The notes beneath the pieces are model-generated. The model had not been told where the DNA came from, made no database searches, and saw only the letters and a list, made by a program, of their open reading frames with translations. Shown piece by piece: positions 42,961 through 53,479 of a DNA stretch of 64,000 bases. Position numbers and translations under genes: made by a program. Location of the stretch: contig JAJEKV010000018.1 of the NCBI GenBank assembly GCA_021234155.1, positions 14,330,925 to 14,394,924 of the forward strand, in the 5' to 3' direction. Every line of letters begins with the position of its first letter. Positions within the stretch are counted from its first letter, which is position 1. Source of the stretch: Isoetes taiwanensis (lineage: Eukaryota > Streptophyta > Lycopodiopsida > Isoetales > Isoetaceae).

Positions 42961-43039
42961 CTAATGCAAAAAGAGGGACAAGCATGCATGCTGGTCCCAA
43001 TACCTCTTCAGATGCAAGACATTAATAGGATTTGGTAAC

Positions 43040-43664
43040 AGCATTCCTGAGGCAACCTTTGTAGCCAATATGAGTTGGTACCTGCAACTTTCTGCACCAC
43101 AAAAGGTCCCTCCCAAATATTATCAAATTTGCCTGCTGAGTCTTCTTTTGACTTATTCCACTTGAGGACAAGTTTTCCTTCTCTAAAAGTGCCTTGTATC
43201 CTATGTGCAGCTTTAAAAGCAGCCAGATCTTTGGCCTTTTTCAGCAAATTAGTATTCTCAGCCTCCATCCTATATTCATCTAGGTGTAGCAAGGCATCCA
43301 ATCTTTCCTGCAAGGCATGTTCAAAAGGTAAACATAGTTTATAAGCTAACCTCAGGGAAGGCAACTCAAGTTCCACTGGTAAGACTGCCTCTATGCCATA
43401 AACCAAATTGAAGGGTGTATGATTTGTAGCTGTTTTGATAGTGACTCTATAAGCCCAAAGTGCATCCACTATTTTGACATGCCAATCTCTCTTATTGATC
43501 TCAACTGTCTTCTGCAAGGTACTTTTCAACACTTTGTTAGTGGCTTCAGCTTGTCCATTACCTTGGGGATAATATGAGGAGCTCTTGGTATGCTTGACCT
43601 TTAAGATGTCCAACAAGTTAGCAATAACTTCATTAACAAAAGGTGTGCCCCTATCAGAATGCAA
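43040..43664 (-). pseudogene. Element 6 integrase C-half
   Basis: It opens with HSDRGTPFVNEV (second catalytic Asp) and continues through YYPQGNGQAEATNKVLK (catalytic Glu). The C-terminal module follows (LVLKWNKSKEDSAGKFDNIWEGPFVV). The final PINxxHLKRYW is shifted out of frame near 43,040. Confidence 0.88.
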
Positions 43665-44132
43665 CTAAAAAGGAATACCAAACCTAGAACAAACATACTC
43701 ATGTAAAAATCTGGCAGTTGTAGCAGCATTAGCCTGCCTCAAAGGTATAGCTTCTGCCCATTTAGTGAAATAATCTGTGGCCACAATGATATGCTGATGT
43801 TGACCTGCAGAAGAAGGATTAATAGGGCCAATATAATCTAACCCCCGAATTTGAAAGGGCCCTGGAGATATGATAGGATTAAGGGCAGCTGGAAGTAAAA
43901 TTCTTTTGCTAAAGATTTGGCATTGATGGCAAGTCTTTATAATATCATAACAATCTTTAAAAACAGTAGGCCAATAATATCCAGACCTGAGAATCTTTTT
44001 TGCTGTAGTATCACCAGCAAAATGCCCTCCACAAATACCTTTGTGCATTTCCTTGATGATTAGAGCAGACTCACTTTCATTCACACACTGACTTTGCACA
44101 AAACATTGTCTATCATCTTGAATTGCCTGCAT
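43665..44132 (-). pseudogene. Element 6 integrase N-half
   Basis: It contains HKGICGGHFAGDTTAKK and CHQCQ (HHCC finger), GLDYIGP with the first catalytic Asp, and ATDYFTKWAEAIPLRQ. It stops after SRFGIPF at a TAG in place of a Gln codon and continues in the same frame at 43,664. Confidence 0.88.
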
Positions 44133-45800
44133 TTATACTTGAGTCTCCTTTTTTTGATTTGAAGTGTAACTTGAGGAGATGATTCCATGCTGTAAGAAGC
44201 CTCTAATAGGTTGTTGCCAACCACCATCAACCTGATCTTCTGGAGTTACCTCTACATGAGCTACTGCAAGTGAAATGTCAGCAGTATCCAACTCATCCTC
44301 ATGGTCAAAAAATATATAAGGCAAATAAAGGCTAGGACTTCGTACCAAATGTAATTCTTTTACAGAAATATCATAGCTTTGCAACTTACAAGCCCATCTT
44401 TGGATTTTTGGTTTGCTGGTTGCTTTACCAAACAGTAGACCCATTGGATTTTGCTTCATGTAGACTTGGACTTGACTCTTCAGAAGCAAGTGTCCTTGCC
44501 TATTGATAAGAAACATGAGGGCAGCAGCACTTTTTTCTATTCTGGTATATCTCTCCTCTAGAGCAGACCATTGTTTACTTGCAAATACTATGGTATGCTT
44601 ATCCTGCAAAATGGCTAATCCTATAGCTTTTTTAGTAACAGTAATATAAACTTCAAATGGCATATTCAAATCTGGTTTTCTCAAGAGTGTGGCTTCACAT
44701 ATGGATAGAATAAGAAAGTCAAAAGCCTCTTGGCATTCTGAAGTCCATGTGATAGTTATATGCTTACTTTCAGACTTAGAGAACTTACCTACCCTTGTCA
44801 ATCTAGAGATGGGGCTTAAAATATGGGCAAAATTAGGAATATACATCCTAAGAAAACTCGTCATACCAACAAAACTTTTGACCTGTTTTAGATTCTTGGG
44901 AGGTGCTAATTTTTTGAGAGCTTCAATCTTGTCTTGAGCAACTTGAATGCCTTGGCTGGATACTTCATGCCCTAAGAGTTGTCCTTTTGATGCAAAAAAA
45001 ATGCATTTCTTTGGATTTAGATTGACTCCTGAACTCCTGCACAAAGAACAAATTTTTGCAAGTAACTCCACATGATTAGATGGATGAGAGCCTAAGCAAA
45101 GGTCATCTAAGTACACCCTAAACTCATCAGCAGACATGGATTTGAAAATAACATCCATTGCTCTTTGGAAGGTGGCTGGAGCATTCATCAAATCAAAAGG
45201 CATTCTTTTCATAGCATATGCACCCCAGGGAGTGATAAAAGAAGTTTTTGGTTGGTCTTCTTCTTTGATGCTGATCTGGTTGAATCCTGAGAATCCATCC
45301 AAAAATGAATACACTTCCTTACCTGCTACAGCATATAAGATCTCTTCTAAAAAAGGCAAAGGGTAACAATCCTTGATGGTGGCTTTGTTGAGATCTCGAT
45401 AATCAATGCAAATTCTTAAAGCACCACTTTTCTTCTCTACAGGAACAATGCAAGATACCCATTCTGGATTAATGATTTCAATAATCACACCTGCATCTAA
45501 CATCTTGTTCAATTCATCCTTTATTAGCCCCATAAGGGAAGCATTAATCCTCCTTAATTTTTGAAAAACAGGTTTACAACCTTCCTTAATTTTAATTTCA
45601 AATTGGCATACCTCAGTTTTGATACCTGATAGTTCTGAATAGTCCCAAGCAAATACATCTTTTCTTTCTTCAAAAAACGTTTGTATGCTCTCCCTGTTTT
45701 GATATTCAATCAAATCTCCAACAAACAGAGTTCTAGGTGTACCATTTTTTGCGATCACAATCTCTTGATCTCCTTCTTTTCTCGATGCATCAATGGTCAA
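44133..45800 (-). CDS. Element 6 RT and degenerate RNase H, open frame
   Basis: The frame begins in the linker (TLFVGDLIEYQNRE). It then carries full RT motifs: RRINASLMGLIKDEL, RICIDYRDLNKATIKDCYPL, FLDGFSGFNQI, VYLDDL and FVGMTSFLRMYIPNFAH. One change, FDLMNAP for FGLMNAP, may hurt RT. The following RNase H has FEVYITVTKKAIGLAIL and VYMKQNPMGLLFG, lacking catalytic Asp residues. It ends in KKETQV at a damaged spot just before integrase. Confidence 0.9.
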   Translation of the reverse strand: MTIDASRKEGDQEIVIAKNGTPRTLFVGDLIEYQNRESIQTFFEERKDVFAWDYSELSGIKTEVCQFEIKIKEGCKPVFQKLRRINASLMGLIKDELNKMLDAGVIIEIINPEWVSCIVPVEKKSGALRICIDYRDLNKATIKDCYPLPFLEEILYAVAGKEVYSFLDGFSGFNQISIKEEDQPKTSFITPWGAYAMKRMPFDLMNAPATFQRAMDVIFKSMSADEFRVYLDDLCLGSHPSNHVELLAKICSLCRSSGVNLNPKKCIFFASKGQLLGHEVSSQGIQVAQDKIEALKKLAPPKNLKQVKSFVGMTSFLRMYIPNFAHILSPISRLTRVGKFSKSESKHITITWTSECQEAFDFLILSICEATLLRKPDLNMPFEVYITVTKKAIGLAILQDKHTIVFASKQWSALEERYTRIEKSAAALMFLINRQGHLLLKSQVQVYMKQNPMGLLFGKATSKPKIQRWACKLQSYDISVKELHLVRSPSLYLPYIFFDHEDELDTADISLAVAHVEVTPEDQVDGGWQQPIRGFLQHGIISSSYTSNQKKETQV

Positions 45801-45978
45801 AATAGGACAGAGTGCTTTTACTTCATTGTCATCAAGGTCATCTTCAGAATAGCTCCCTCACTCAAATGTGACATGAGAGTTTCCCTACACAGGGCATCAG
45901 CCTCAAAATTCTTTTCTCTTGGGATATGAGTGATCCTCCATGAAGCAAAACTTGAGAGCACTCCCATTGCCCGATTCT

Positions 45979-48327
45979 TCAAAAGCTCCATATCTGCATT
46001 TTTGTTTGATAATCTCCCAAACTTGTCTCAAAAATTAATTGTGAATCACCATAAATATGGATATTGGCAATATCCATAGCTTTGGCTTCTTGAAGACCTG
46101 CAATCAAAGCTTTATATTCTGCCACATTAGAAGTGACTTGAGGAAAAATTCTCCCTACCTTAGCTAAGAGTTTATGAGAAGAATCTTTCAAAATAGCAGC
46201 AGATGATGCAACATTTAGTTTTTTAGACATACCTCCATCAAACCATAGAAAACATGTTGGTCCTTGTTTGCTGGGAAGTGCACACTCCATAATAAGGGGA
46301 ACCATTTCATATTTTCTTGGTTTGGTGTTTTTTAACCTGTAAGATCCCAAAGGCTCCTCAATTAGCATTTCTTTAATAAAGTTTACCTCTTCTTTGGAGT
46401 CATAGGAGCCTTCTTGGTTGTAAATAGTAGCAGTTTGGGAGCCATTGGAGATGGTACATCTCCCTTGAGACCAGACTGGCCTAGCATCCACAGTAGCTAG
46501 CCATCTCCTCCCTAAAAGTAGGTCATAGATATCAGATTCATCTCCTATATCTTCAAAAGCCACCACAATAAAGTTAGCAGCTACAGTTATGCCTTCTGTA
46601 TTAACAGGCACTTTAGTCACCACACCAATAGGAGAAATTTTAGCATTATAAAAAGATCTTAGTAATATGGAAGCTCTCTTGTCCACCTCGAAACCACACT
46701 TCTTCATAATGTGATATGGCATGATGTTTAGGGGAGATCCCCCATCAAGTAATACATTGGAAAAGGTAAAACCTCCTAGAGCAGCTGAACATGTAAATGC
46801 TCCAGGGTCTTCTTCATTCTGTGCTAGAATAAGATCAGTGGCATCAGTGAAGTTTATACAAGCATTTAATTGTTCACCACTAGTTTGCTGAAGCACTCTT
46901 TTTCTGTAGCTGGGTGCAATCTTTAACAATGTGAAAAGATCCACACTCACCTTAGAGTTTTTGAGCAAGATATCCACTTCATCAAGGTCTTGGTCTTTCT
47001 TACCAAATTTTTGCTGTGGAGGTGGAGCTATCACTTGAGCAGGTATTTCCATTGTAGGTGAGGGAGACCTAGTTGTGGGATGCCTACTCGATTCAGCATG
47101 TGTATTGACTTCATTCATTCTTCTGGTTTGCACTACCATAACTTCTTCAGTCTTGGGAGCTTCTGTAGCCTGAATAAACCTTATTGAAGTACTTGGTTCA
47201 GTAAACCTCACAGAAGGTTTAGGTTCTGACCTTTTTTCTTGTTCCTGCTTGGCAAAGTATTCTTTAACAGCACATTTAACATCAGTATGACCAACCTCTT
47301 TGCAGAAAGAACAAACAGGACATTCTTTTCCAAAGTGGCCTTTCCTATTACATTTAGGACACACTTGCCAATGGCAAATTTCTGATGGATGAGTATTCCT
47401 ATTGCAATGAACACATTCAGGGTAAGTTTTACCTGTTCTTGCAGTTTTGAGCTCAACTAGTTGTTTGGTTAACTCTGCTAAAGCCTCAGTAACCTTAGAT
47501 AGGTCTGATTTAACCCCTGCAACTTGAGAGCTAGCTTCCTCCTCTTTAGATTTCTTCTTTTCTTTCTGTATGGCATACACTGGAATGGAAGGGTGATGGT
47601 CATAATGTGCATCAGTAGCATCAGGATAAAAATGGTCATGGCCATGGTGGGAGATATGGTGCTTATCAGGCAAGGTAGAGAGCATTTGAGTCAGATCAGT
47701 AGTTTTGGCAAAGACTTTGTATATGGAATCAAATCCTTCAGCAGCTTGGATCTTAAGCAATTTTCTTTGGATATCTGGTCTTCTTTCCAGACCATTGATG
47801 AAAGCAGTTACTAAAAAAAGCGTGGGAATTGTGACCTGTGCTCTTTGACACCTGCTCATAAATGTGCTAAATCTTTCTTTGTACTGATTCACACTCTCCC
47901 CTGCATGTATAGAAAAGCTTTGCAATTCATTAACCAAATCTTTGGGAGCAGCTAACTTACCAAACTTGTCCAGAAATTTCTTAACGAGTTCATCCCATGA
48001 GGTGGTACCCATTAACTTCTCATAAGTTAACCAAGCACCAGCTTCACTCTCATCTTTGAAACATTTTTCAAATTCTGAAAGCTTGCACCCTTTCTTGAAA
48101 CCATAATCCCTGTAATAATCTTCAAATATTCTCAAAAAATGGTTCGCACTCATGCTGGAATCAAAGGTAGGCAAAGGAACAGGGACATTCAACTCAAACT
48201 GGTATGGCATGTTCTGGAGTAAGCTAGTTGAGAAACTTGAAGGCAATGGCCTTTCTCTGCAATGATCTGATACATCAACATCTTCCAATGGTTCTGATTC
48301 TGCTGGAAATTTTTGCTTTGGAGCCAT
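45979..48327 (-). CDS. Element 6 Gag, protease and most of the upstream RNase H, open frame
   Basis: This is the longest open Gag-protease frame in the window (about 780 codons). It has a Gag capsid, His-rich turn (HHISHHGHDHFYP), three CCHC knuckles (CVHCNRNTHPSEIC, CPKCNRKGHFGKEC, CSFCKEVGHTDVKC) and the protease with LLDGGSPLNIMP and DIYDLLLGRRWLATV. The RNase H follows with WFDGG, SNVAEYKALIAGLQEA and GDSQLI. The frame is lost just after GDSQLI near 46,010, before the fourth Asp. The product would be a Gag-protease-RNase H fusion without RT. Confidence 0.92.
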   Translation of the reverse strand: MAPKQKFPAESEPLEDVDVSDHCRERPLPSSFSTSLLQNMPYQFELNVPVPLPTFDSSMSANHFLRIFEDYYRDYGFKKGCKLSEFEKCFKDESEAGAWLTYEKLMGTTSWDELVKKFLDKFGKLAAPKDLVNELQSFSIHAGESVNQYKERFSTFMSRCQRAQVTIPTLFLVTAFINGLERRPDIQRKLLKIQAAEGFDSIYKVFAKTTDLTQMLSTLPDKHHISHHGHDHFYPDATDAHYDHHPSIPVYAIQKEKKKSKEEEASSQVAGVKSDLSKVTEALAELTKQLVELKTARTGKTYPECVHCNRNTHPSEICHWQVCPKCNRKGHFGKECPVCSFCKEVGHTDVKCAVKEYFAKQEQEKRSEPKPSVRFTEPSTSIRFIQATEAPKTEEVMVVQTRRMNEVNTHAESSRHPTTRSPSPTMEIPAQVIAPPPQQKFGKKDQDLDEVDILLKNSKVSVDLFTLLKIAPSYRKRVLQQTSGEQLNACINFTDATDLILAQNEEDPGAFTCSAALGGFTFSNVLLDGGSPLNIMPYHIMKKCGFEVDKRASILLRSFYNAKISPIGVVTKVPVNTEGITVAANFIVVAFEDIGDESDIYDLLLGRRWLATVDARPVWSQGRCTISNGSQTATIYNQEGSYDSKEEVNFIKEMLIEEPLGSYRLKNTKPRKYEMVPLIMECALPSKQGPTCFLWFDGGMSKKLNVASSAAILKDSSHKLLAKVGRIFPQVTSNVAEYKALIAGLQEAKAMDIANIHIYGDSQLIFETSLGDYQTKMQIWSF

Positions 48328-48334
48328 GAGTTCT

Positions 48335-48365
48335 GAGATCCAGGAAGATCTCGGTAGGACCTCCA
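48335..48365 (-). other. Element 6 primer-binding site
   Basis: Read on the minus strand, TGGAGGTCCTACCGAGAT begins three or four bases after the LTR end at 48,369. The U5 copy of its start (TGGAGGTCCTAACC, about 48,437-48,450) shows the same TCCTA variant. Confidence 0.75.
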
Positions 48366-48368
48366 AAA

Positions 48369-50318
48369 TGTTGACCCTAAACCTGGCTTATAGGTCAACC
48401 ACAAGAATCCAATTCAAGTTTTCACTCAAATTGGGGTTAGGACCTCCAGATCACTTAAGGTGATCAGTCTATGCAAGAAAATTCCAAAGATAAGTTCAAA
48501 AAGTTTGAGTTCTATACCTTTCCCATTTTCAAAAAATGGTACCTTTGCCAAAACAATTGTGGTGTTGGGATGCAGATCGATTTTTTGAGTCAGACGTTGT
48601 AGACTTGATCAAAAAAGTTGTAGGTAACCAACAGTTAGCCTCTGACCAAGTCAGAGATTTAATCTGTGAGTTATTCGAGCTCAAAGTGAGGTCAAATTTT
48701 GGTCAATAGAGGTCAAATGTAGAAAACAGTGATAAGGAATTGAGATTTGGAGTTGCCAATCACTTTTTTGAGAATTTCCAAAGCAGATAGGTTGCAATGG
48801 TGTTGGGGAGGAGAGACAAGCAGTCAAATCCTAGTTTGGAGGTGTATAGGTATTTTTTGTAACTGGATTTGGCAAAATACAGTCAAAACTGTTCAAACCC
48901 GAGAGCAATTTTTTTGAATTTGAGCTACACTTGGTATTTTTGAATGATTCCAACTCCTTTGGCTTTCTTAACACCCAAGATAGGTGGCAGACAGGCCAAG
49001 GGCGCTCAAAACACTCAGGGATTTTTCTATAGAATTTTTTGTGGCAAGAATTGCTAAGGAAAATATCAGAGACAAATTCAACAACTTGACAGTCAATTTG
49101 GATTGATATGAAGGTAAATATATCAAGATAACAACAGATAAAGATGCTTCATAGCTTCAAGTACAAGAAAATAATCATCAAAAGTCATAAGGTAATTTCT
49201 GAAAGTAATGTCAACTAAATCTTGTAGATCCAGTTGAGGAGAGCTCAAGAACTTCAAGGATCGTCCAGATCTTGCTCAGCAATGATCAATGTATGATCTG
49301 AATACTTCTGGGCCTTCGAAAAACTTCTGTTGTTGATTCCCTGGTATATAAGTTTGAATTTTATGATTCCGGCATCTTAGGGCTTAGATTTAGGCTTAAT
49401 TTGATGCTTAAGAGCAGGGATCCAGGTTTAGGTAGGTCTTAAGGTTTAAAAACTCGGTTCCGGCGTGATTCGAGCTTGTTTCCAGTTTTAGGTCTGCTCA
49501 GCTGTATTTTCGAAGATCTGCGCGATACGGTCACCATATTTTTCAAAGTATAAAACATGAATATTCCGTATTTTGAGTTTTTGAAAAGCTAGACTATGGT
49601 TTGGAAGGGTTACCCATAAAAACATTGAAGGAGTGAGCCATTGGAGCAAGGGCAACCCTAATTTTGGGGGAATATACCCGATTTTAAGCATTATGAGGGA
49701 GAATATTCCACATAACATGGCCCTTTTATAGCACAATGGTGAATAGGTATGGGGAGGAATTTGCAAGAACATGGCATAGGGGAAAAAAAGGCAAAAGCCA
49801 TGGGGGAAATGGTGGGAATAAATTATGGAGGAATAAGGATGTATGGGGGAAGAAAAATTAGGCAAGATATGATAGGGTATGCAAGAGTGAACAAAGGGAG
49901 TATAAACATAGGAAAAAAAAGGCTAGGAAATTTTAAAAGGGCAAGAATAAAAATGAGTGAGAATGGCTAGGGAATTTCAAAGGGGCAAAAAATGAGTGAG
50001 AATGGCTAGGGAATGGAACCAAATACCATAGGGTCTTCCAAACTTTGAACTTCCAATCTTCAAAAAATGCCTTCCAAACTTCTTAACCCAGAATCTTCTA
50101 GAGCATATTCTTGACTAAGCACTTTGACCTTAAATAAAATACCTCATGTGAGTTTTTGATCCTTGAGCACTTGTTGACTTGAAGAATGAACACCCTTTGA
50201 CCTCCATATCAATGTTGAATGCCAAGAATCTTCCAAACTTTGACCTAGTCTTCTAAAGTAAATTGACCTAGTTTGAACATATAGATCTCCATTAGCATGT
50301 TGCCCTTTGGGGGCAACA
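48369..50318 (-). repeat. Element 6 5' LTR
   Basis: Minus strand from TGTTGCCC (50,298-50,318) to CAACA at 48,369, 1,950 bp. Its end hairpin pairs 48,369-48,376 with 48,393-48,399 around a GCCAGG loop (minus strand). The candidate TATA box is at 49,724-49,730. It has extra blocks at 48,925-49,085 and about 49,970-50,010 relative to the 3' LTR. Confidence 0.93.
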
Positions 50319-52111
50319 TTTCCCAATTCAAGAATATGGAACCTTCACTCAAATTGATGTAGTTCTCATAAGTGGATTGATTTTCAAGGTCAAATGATTG
50401 TGACTTGTGTAGAAAAGTTATAGGCATGCAAGGGAAAAGATCTTGACCGTCTGAGTTCTAGTTTGCAAGATATTCGATCTCAAAGTTGAGTCAATTTTTG
50501 GTCAATACTAGTCAAAGCCACAGACAGATCTCAAAATTTTGTAACTTGAGTTGCAGAGGGAATTTTTGAGAAATTCCAAAACTGAGATGAAGTATAGGTC
50601 CCAAAGGTGTGGGGTATGCAATCAAATCCTATTTTGGATCACTAAAACTATTTTTTTGGCACTGTTTTGTGGATAACAGTCTAAAATTGTATAAGACAGA
50701 ATGCAAAAAATGATAACTTGAGTTTGGAATGGTTTTTTCTCGAACTTTGTGTGCACACAGGTGCAAATATGATGGGAAATGAGGGGCAAATGGTCATATG
50801 TGAGAAAAGATGGTGGAATATCTTACTGTAAAAATGTTTATTTGGCAAAAATACTAAAAGATCATGACAGTCAATTTTTTAAGCACTTGGCAGGCAATTT
50901 TCATTGATATGAAGGTAAGACAAGATGAATATGGGTCTCAGGATCATAAATCAATCATCAAAATATCTCAGAAGGTCATATAATAAAATCATAACAGGAA
51001 TATCAGTCCAATTTTCTCAAATCGAACTGTGGAATGCTCAGATACTTCATAAACGTCTTCAGATCATGCTCAGCATGTATCAATGTTGAGGTTTGATGCG
51101 TCTGGGCCTTCAAAAAACTTCTGTCATTGTTTCCCCGGTATATAGATTTAGATTTAATGATTCCGGCATCTTAGGACTTAATTTTAGGCTTAATGAGATG
51201 CTAATGAGCGGGAATCCAAGAATAGGTAGTTTTTATGGCTTAAGAACCCAATTCCGGCATGATTCGAGCAAGTTTCCAAGTTTAGGGTTCTTCAACTGTA
51301 TTTTTCTAGAAATTTCGCAATACGGTGGCCGTATTTTTTGGGGTATAAACTAGGAATATGTTGTATTTAGCACTTTCGAGAAGCTAGGCCATGGTTCAGA
51401 AGATACCCAAAAAAACAATTATGAAGCTTTGATCACTTGGGTCTATGGCAACCCTAATATTTTGAGGAATATACTAGGTAGATACCATGACTGGAATATT
51501 CCATGGGGGATATTTGTGTGGCATGGATACTTAGGGCACATTTGGTAAATGAAGTAAGGGGGCATAAGAAATTGCAAATGAGGGTTAGGCTAGGGGCATT
51601 TGCAAGGGTGTTAATATGGGGAAAAATGAGAAAAAGGATATGGAATGGGAAGATCATTCTTTGAGAGGGGCAAAAGGCATTTAGGAAAAAAAGGACTTAG
51701 GCAAGCATGGTGTGATTGGCAAAAAGGTGAGCATGGGGGGATATAGGTATAAGAGAAATATGACTAGGAAAATTTCAAAATGGGGGTAGGAATATGGATA
51801 AAAAATGGCTAGGAGGTGGAATCAAATACCATGGGGTCTTCCAAACTTTGTCTTCCAATCTTCAAAAAGCATCTTCCAATCTTCTCAACCCAGAATCTCA
51901 TAAAGCATCCTTTGACTACCTTTGACCTCAAATAGAGTATCTTCCATGGGAGTTGACCATGAATATTTGTGTTGACCTTTGAAGATTGATTTTGTTTGAC
52001 CTTCACATCAATGTTGACTACCAAGCTCTTTTTATTTAATTTTTCCAAAATGACTTGACCTAACTTCAATACATGAACCAACAGTTAGTATGTTGCCCTT
52101 TGGGGGCAACA
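50319..52111 (-). repeat. Element 5 3' LTR, main part
   Basis: It continues the LTR broken at 40,456 and starts (minus strand) with the TGTTGCCC hairpin at 52,091-52,111. Joining the two parts across element 6 and removing one TTTCC gives a normal LTR. Short frames inside are not genes. Confidence 0.9.
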
Positions 52112-52562
52112 TCTCGCCAAAACAAGAAAATGGCTGGTCCCCTCAGCCATAAAGGGTCTTCATCTTTGTACCAAAGTGTCTAAGTGAGAATTATGGTAGA
52201 GAGAGGGTGTAAAGTGCAAGTGTTGATGGAATAGAGGTGAATATGGTGGTGTGAGGATGTGAGTGGGATATGATGAGTGAAAAGAGGTGAGTATGAGTGT
52301 GAATATGATAAGGTGGTGATGGGAATGGAGTGTATGAGGGTGAGGTGAATGTGCAAGTGTTGAGATCTCGCCAAAACAAGAAAATGTATGCCTCCCTGAT
52401 CCTTTTAAAAATGCAACTCTGCTATGATGGTGAAGCTGAATTGCAGAGTGCTTTCTTTTGGGAATGAAAACAAGAATAAGGAGTTTAAATGGATAGCATG
52501 ACCACTTATGACAGATGAATAAAGATGGAGAAAGGATGCACCTGTCATGGAAACATACAAAA
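52112..52562 (-). other. Element 5 3' UTR remnant
   Basis: It holds the polypurine-tract hairpin (52,132-52,148), a purine-rich tract and one ACTCTGC/GCAGAGT hairpin module (52,416-52,422 with 52,443-52,449). It is then fused at about 52,562 to the 5' LTR body, through repeated TTTTAGGCTTAA. Confidence 0.8.
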
Positions 52563-53479
52563 TTTTAGGCTTAATTTTAGGCTTAATGAGATGCTAATGA
52601 GGGGGAATCCAAGAATAGGTAGTTTTTATGGCTTAAGAACCCAATTCCGGCGTGATTCGAGCAAGTTTCCAAGTTTAGGGTTCTTCAACTGTATTTTTCC
52701 AGAAATTTCGCGATACGGTGGCCGTATTTTTTGGGGTATAAGCTAGGAATATGCTATATTTAGCAATTTCGAGAAGCTAGGGTACCCAAAAAACAATTAT
52801 GAAGCTTTGATCACTTGGGTCTATGGCAACCCTAATATTTTGGGGAATATACTAGGTAGATACCATGACTGGAATATTCCATGGGGGATATTTGTGTGGC
52901 ATGGATACTTAGGGCACATTTGGTAAATGAAGTAAGGGGGCATAAGAAATTGCAAATGAGGGTTAGGCTAGGGGCATTTGCAAGGGTGTAATATGGGGAA
53001 AAATGAGAAAAAGGATATGGAATGGGAAGATCATCCTTGAGAGGGGCAAAAGGCATTTAGGAAAAAAAGGACTTAGGCAAGCATGGTGTGATTGGCAAAA
53101 AGGTGAGCATGGGGGATATAGGTATAAGACTAGGAAAATTTCAAAATGGGGGTAGGAATATGGATAAAAAATGGCTAGGAGGTGGAATCAAATACCATGG
53201 GGTCTTCCAAACTTTGTCTTCCAATCTTCAAAAAGCATCTTCCAATCTTCTCAACCCAGAATCTCATAAAGCATCCTTTGACTACCTTTGACCTCAAAAA
53301 GAGTATCTTCCATGGGAGTTGACCTTGAATATTTGTGTTGACCTTTGAAGATTGATTTTGTTTGACCTTCACATCAATGTTGACTACCAAACTCTTTTTT
53401 TATTTAATTCTTCCAAAATGACTTGACCTAACTTCAATACATGAACCAACAGTTAGTATGTTGCCCTTTGGGGGCAACA
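52563..53479 (-). repeat. Element 5 5' LTR, first 920 bp
   Basis: The LTR start is at 53,479 (hairpin 53,459-53,479), followed on the plus strand by target duplication CTCAC. The LTR end, primer-binding site and gag-pol are all deleted. Confidence 0.88.

Larger units (their letters stand above)
42961..48327 (-). pseudogene. Element 6 gag-pol: Gag-PR-RNH-RT-dRNH-INT
   Basis: The frame runs from ATG at 48,327 (MAPKQKFPAESEPLEDVD) to TAG at about 42,961. Lesions are a frameshift near 46,010 in the upstream RNase H, another near 45,860, a small rearrangement with a stop at 44,133, a TAG at 43,665 (expected Gln after GIPF) and a frameshift near 43,040. All domains are otherwise recognisable in the same order as in element 3. 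A downstream ATG at 45,800 is internal to the linker between RNase H and RT. Confidence 0.93.
40457..50318 (-). mobile_element. Element 6, full-length Ty3/Gypsy retrotransposon, minus strand
   Basis: The element is 9.9 kb between TTTCC target duplications (40,452-40,456 and 50,319-50,323) inside the 3' LTR of element 5. LTRs are 48,369-50,318 (5') and 40,457-42,185 (3'). It has a primer-binding site, gag-pol with few lesions, and a 3' UTR. It is among the youngest insertions, being nested at third level. Confidence 0.95.
40302..53479 (-). mobile_element. Element 5, internally deleted LTR retrotransposon carrying nested element 6
   Basis: On the minus strand it runs from TGTTGCCC at 53,479 to CAACA at 40,302, flanked by CTCAC (40,297-40,301 and 53,480-53,484) in the upstream RNase H of element 2. 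Remaining parts are about 920 bp of the 5' LTR (52,563-53,479), a 3' UTR (52,112-52,562) and a 3' LTR split by element 6 (50,319-52,111 plus 40,302-40,456). All coding sequence is lost in one internal deletion ending near 52,562. Confidence 0.92.
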
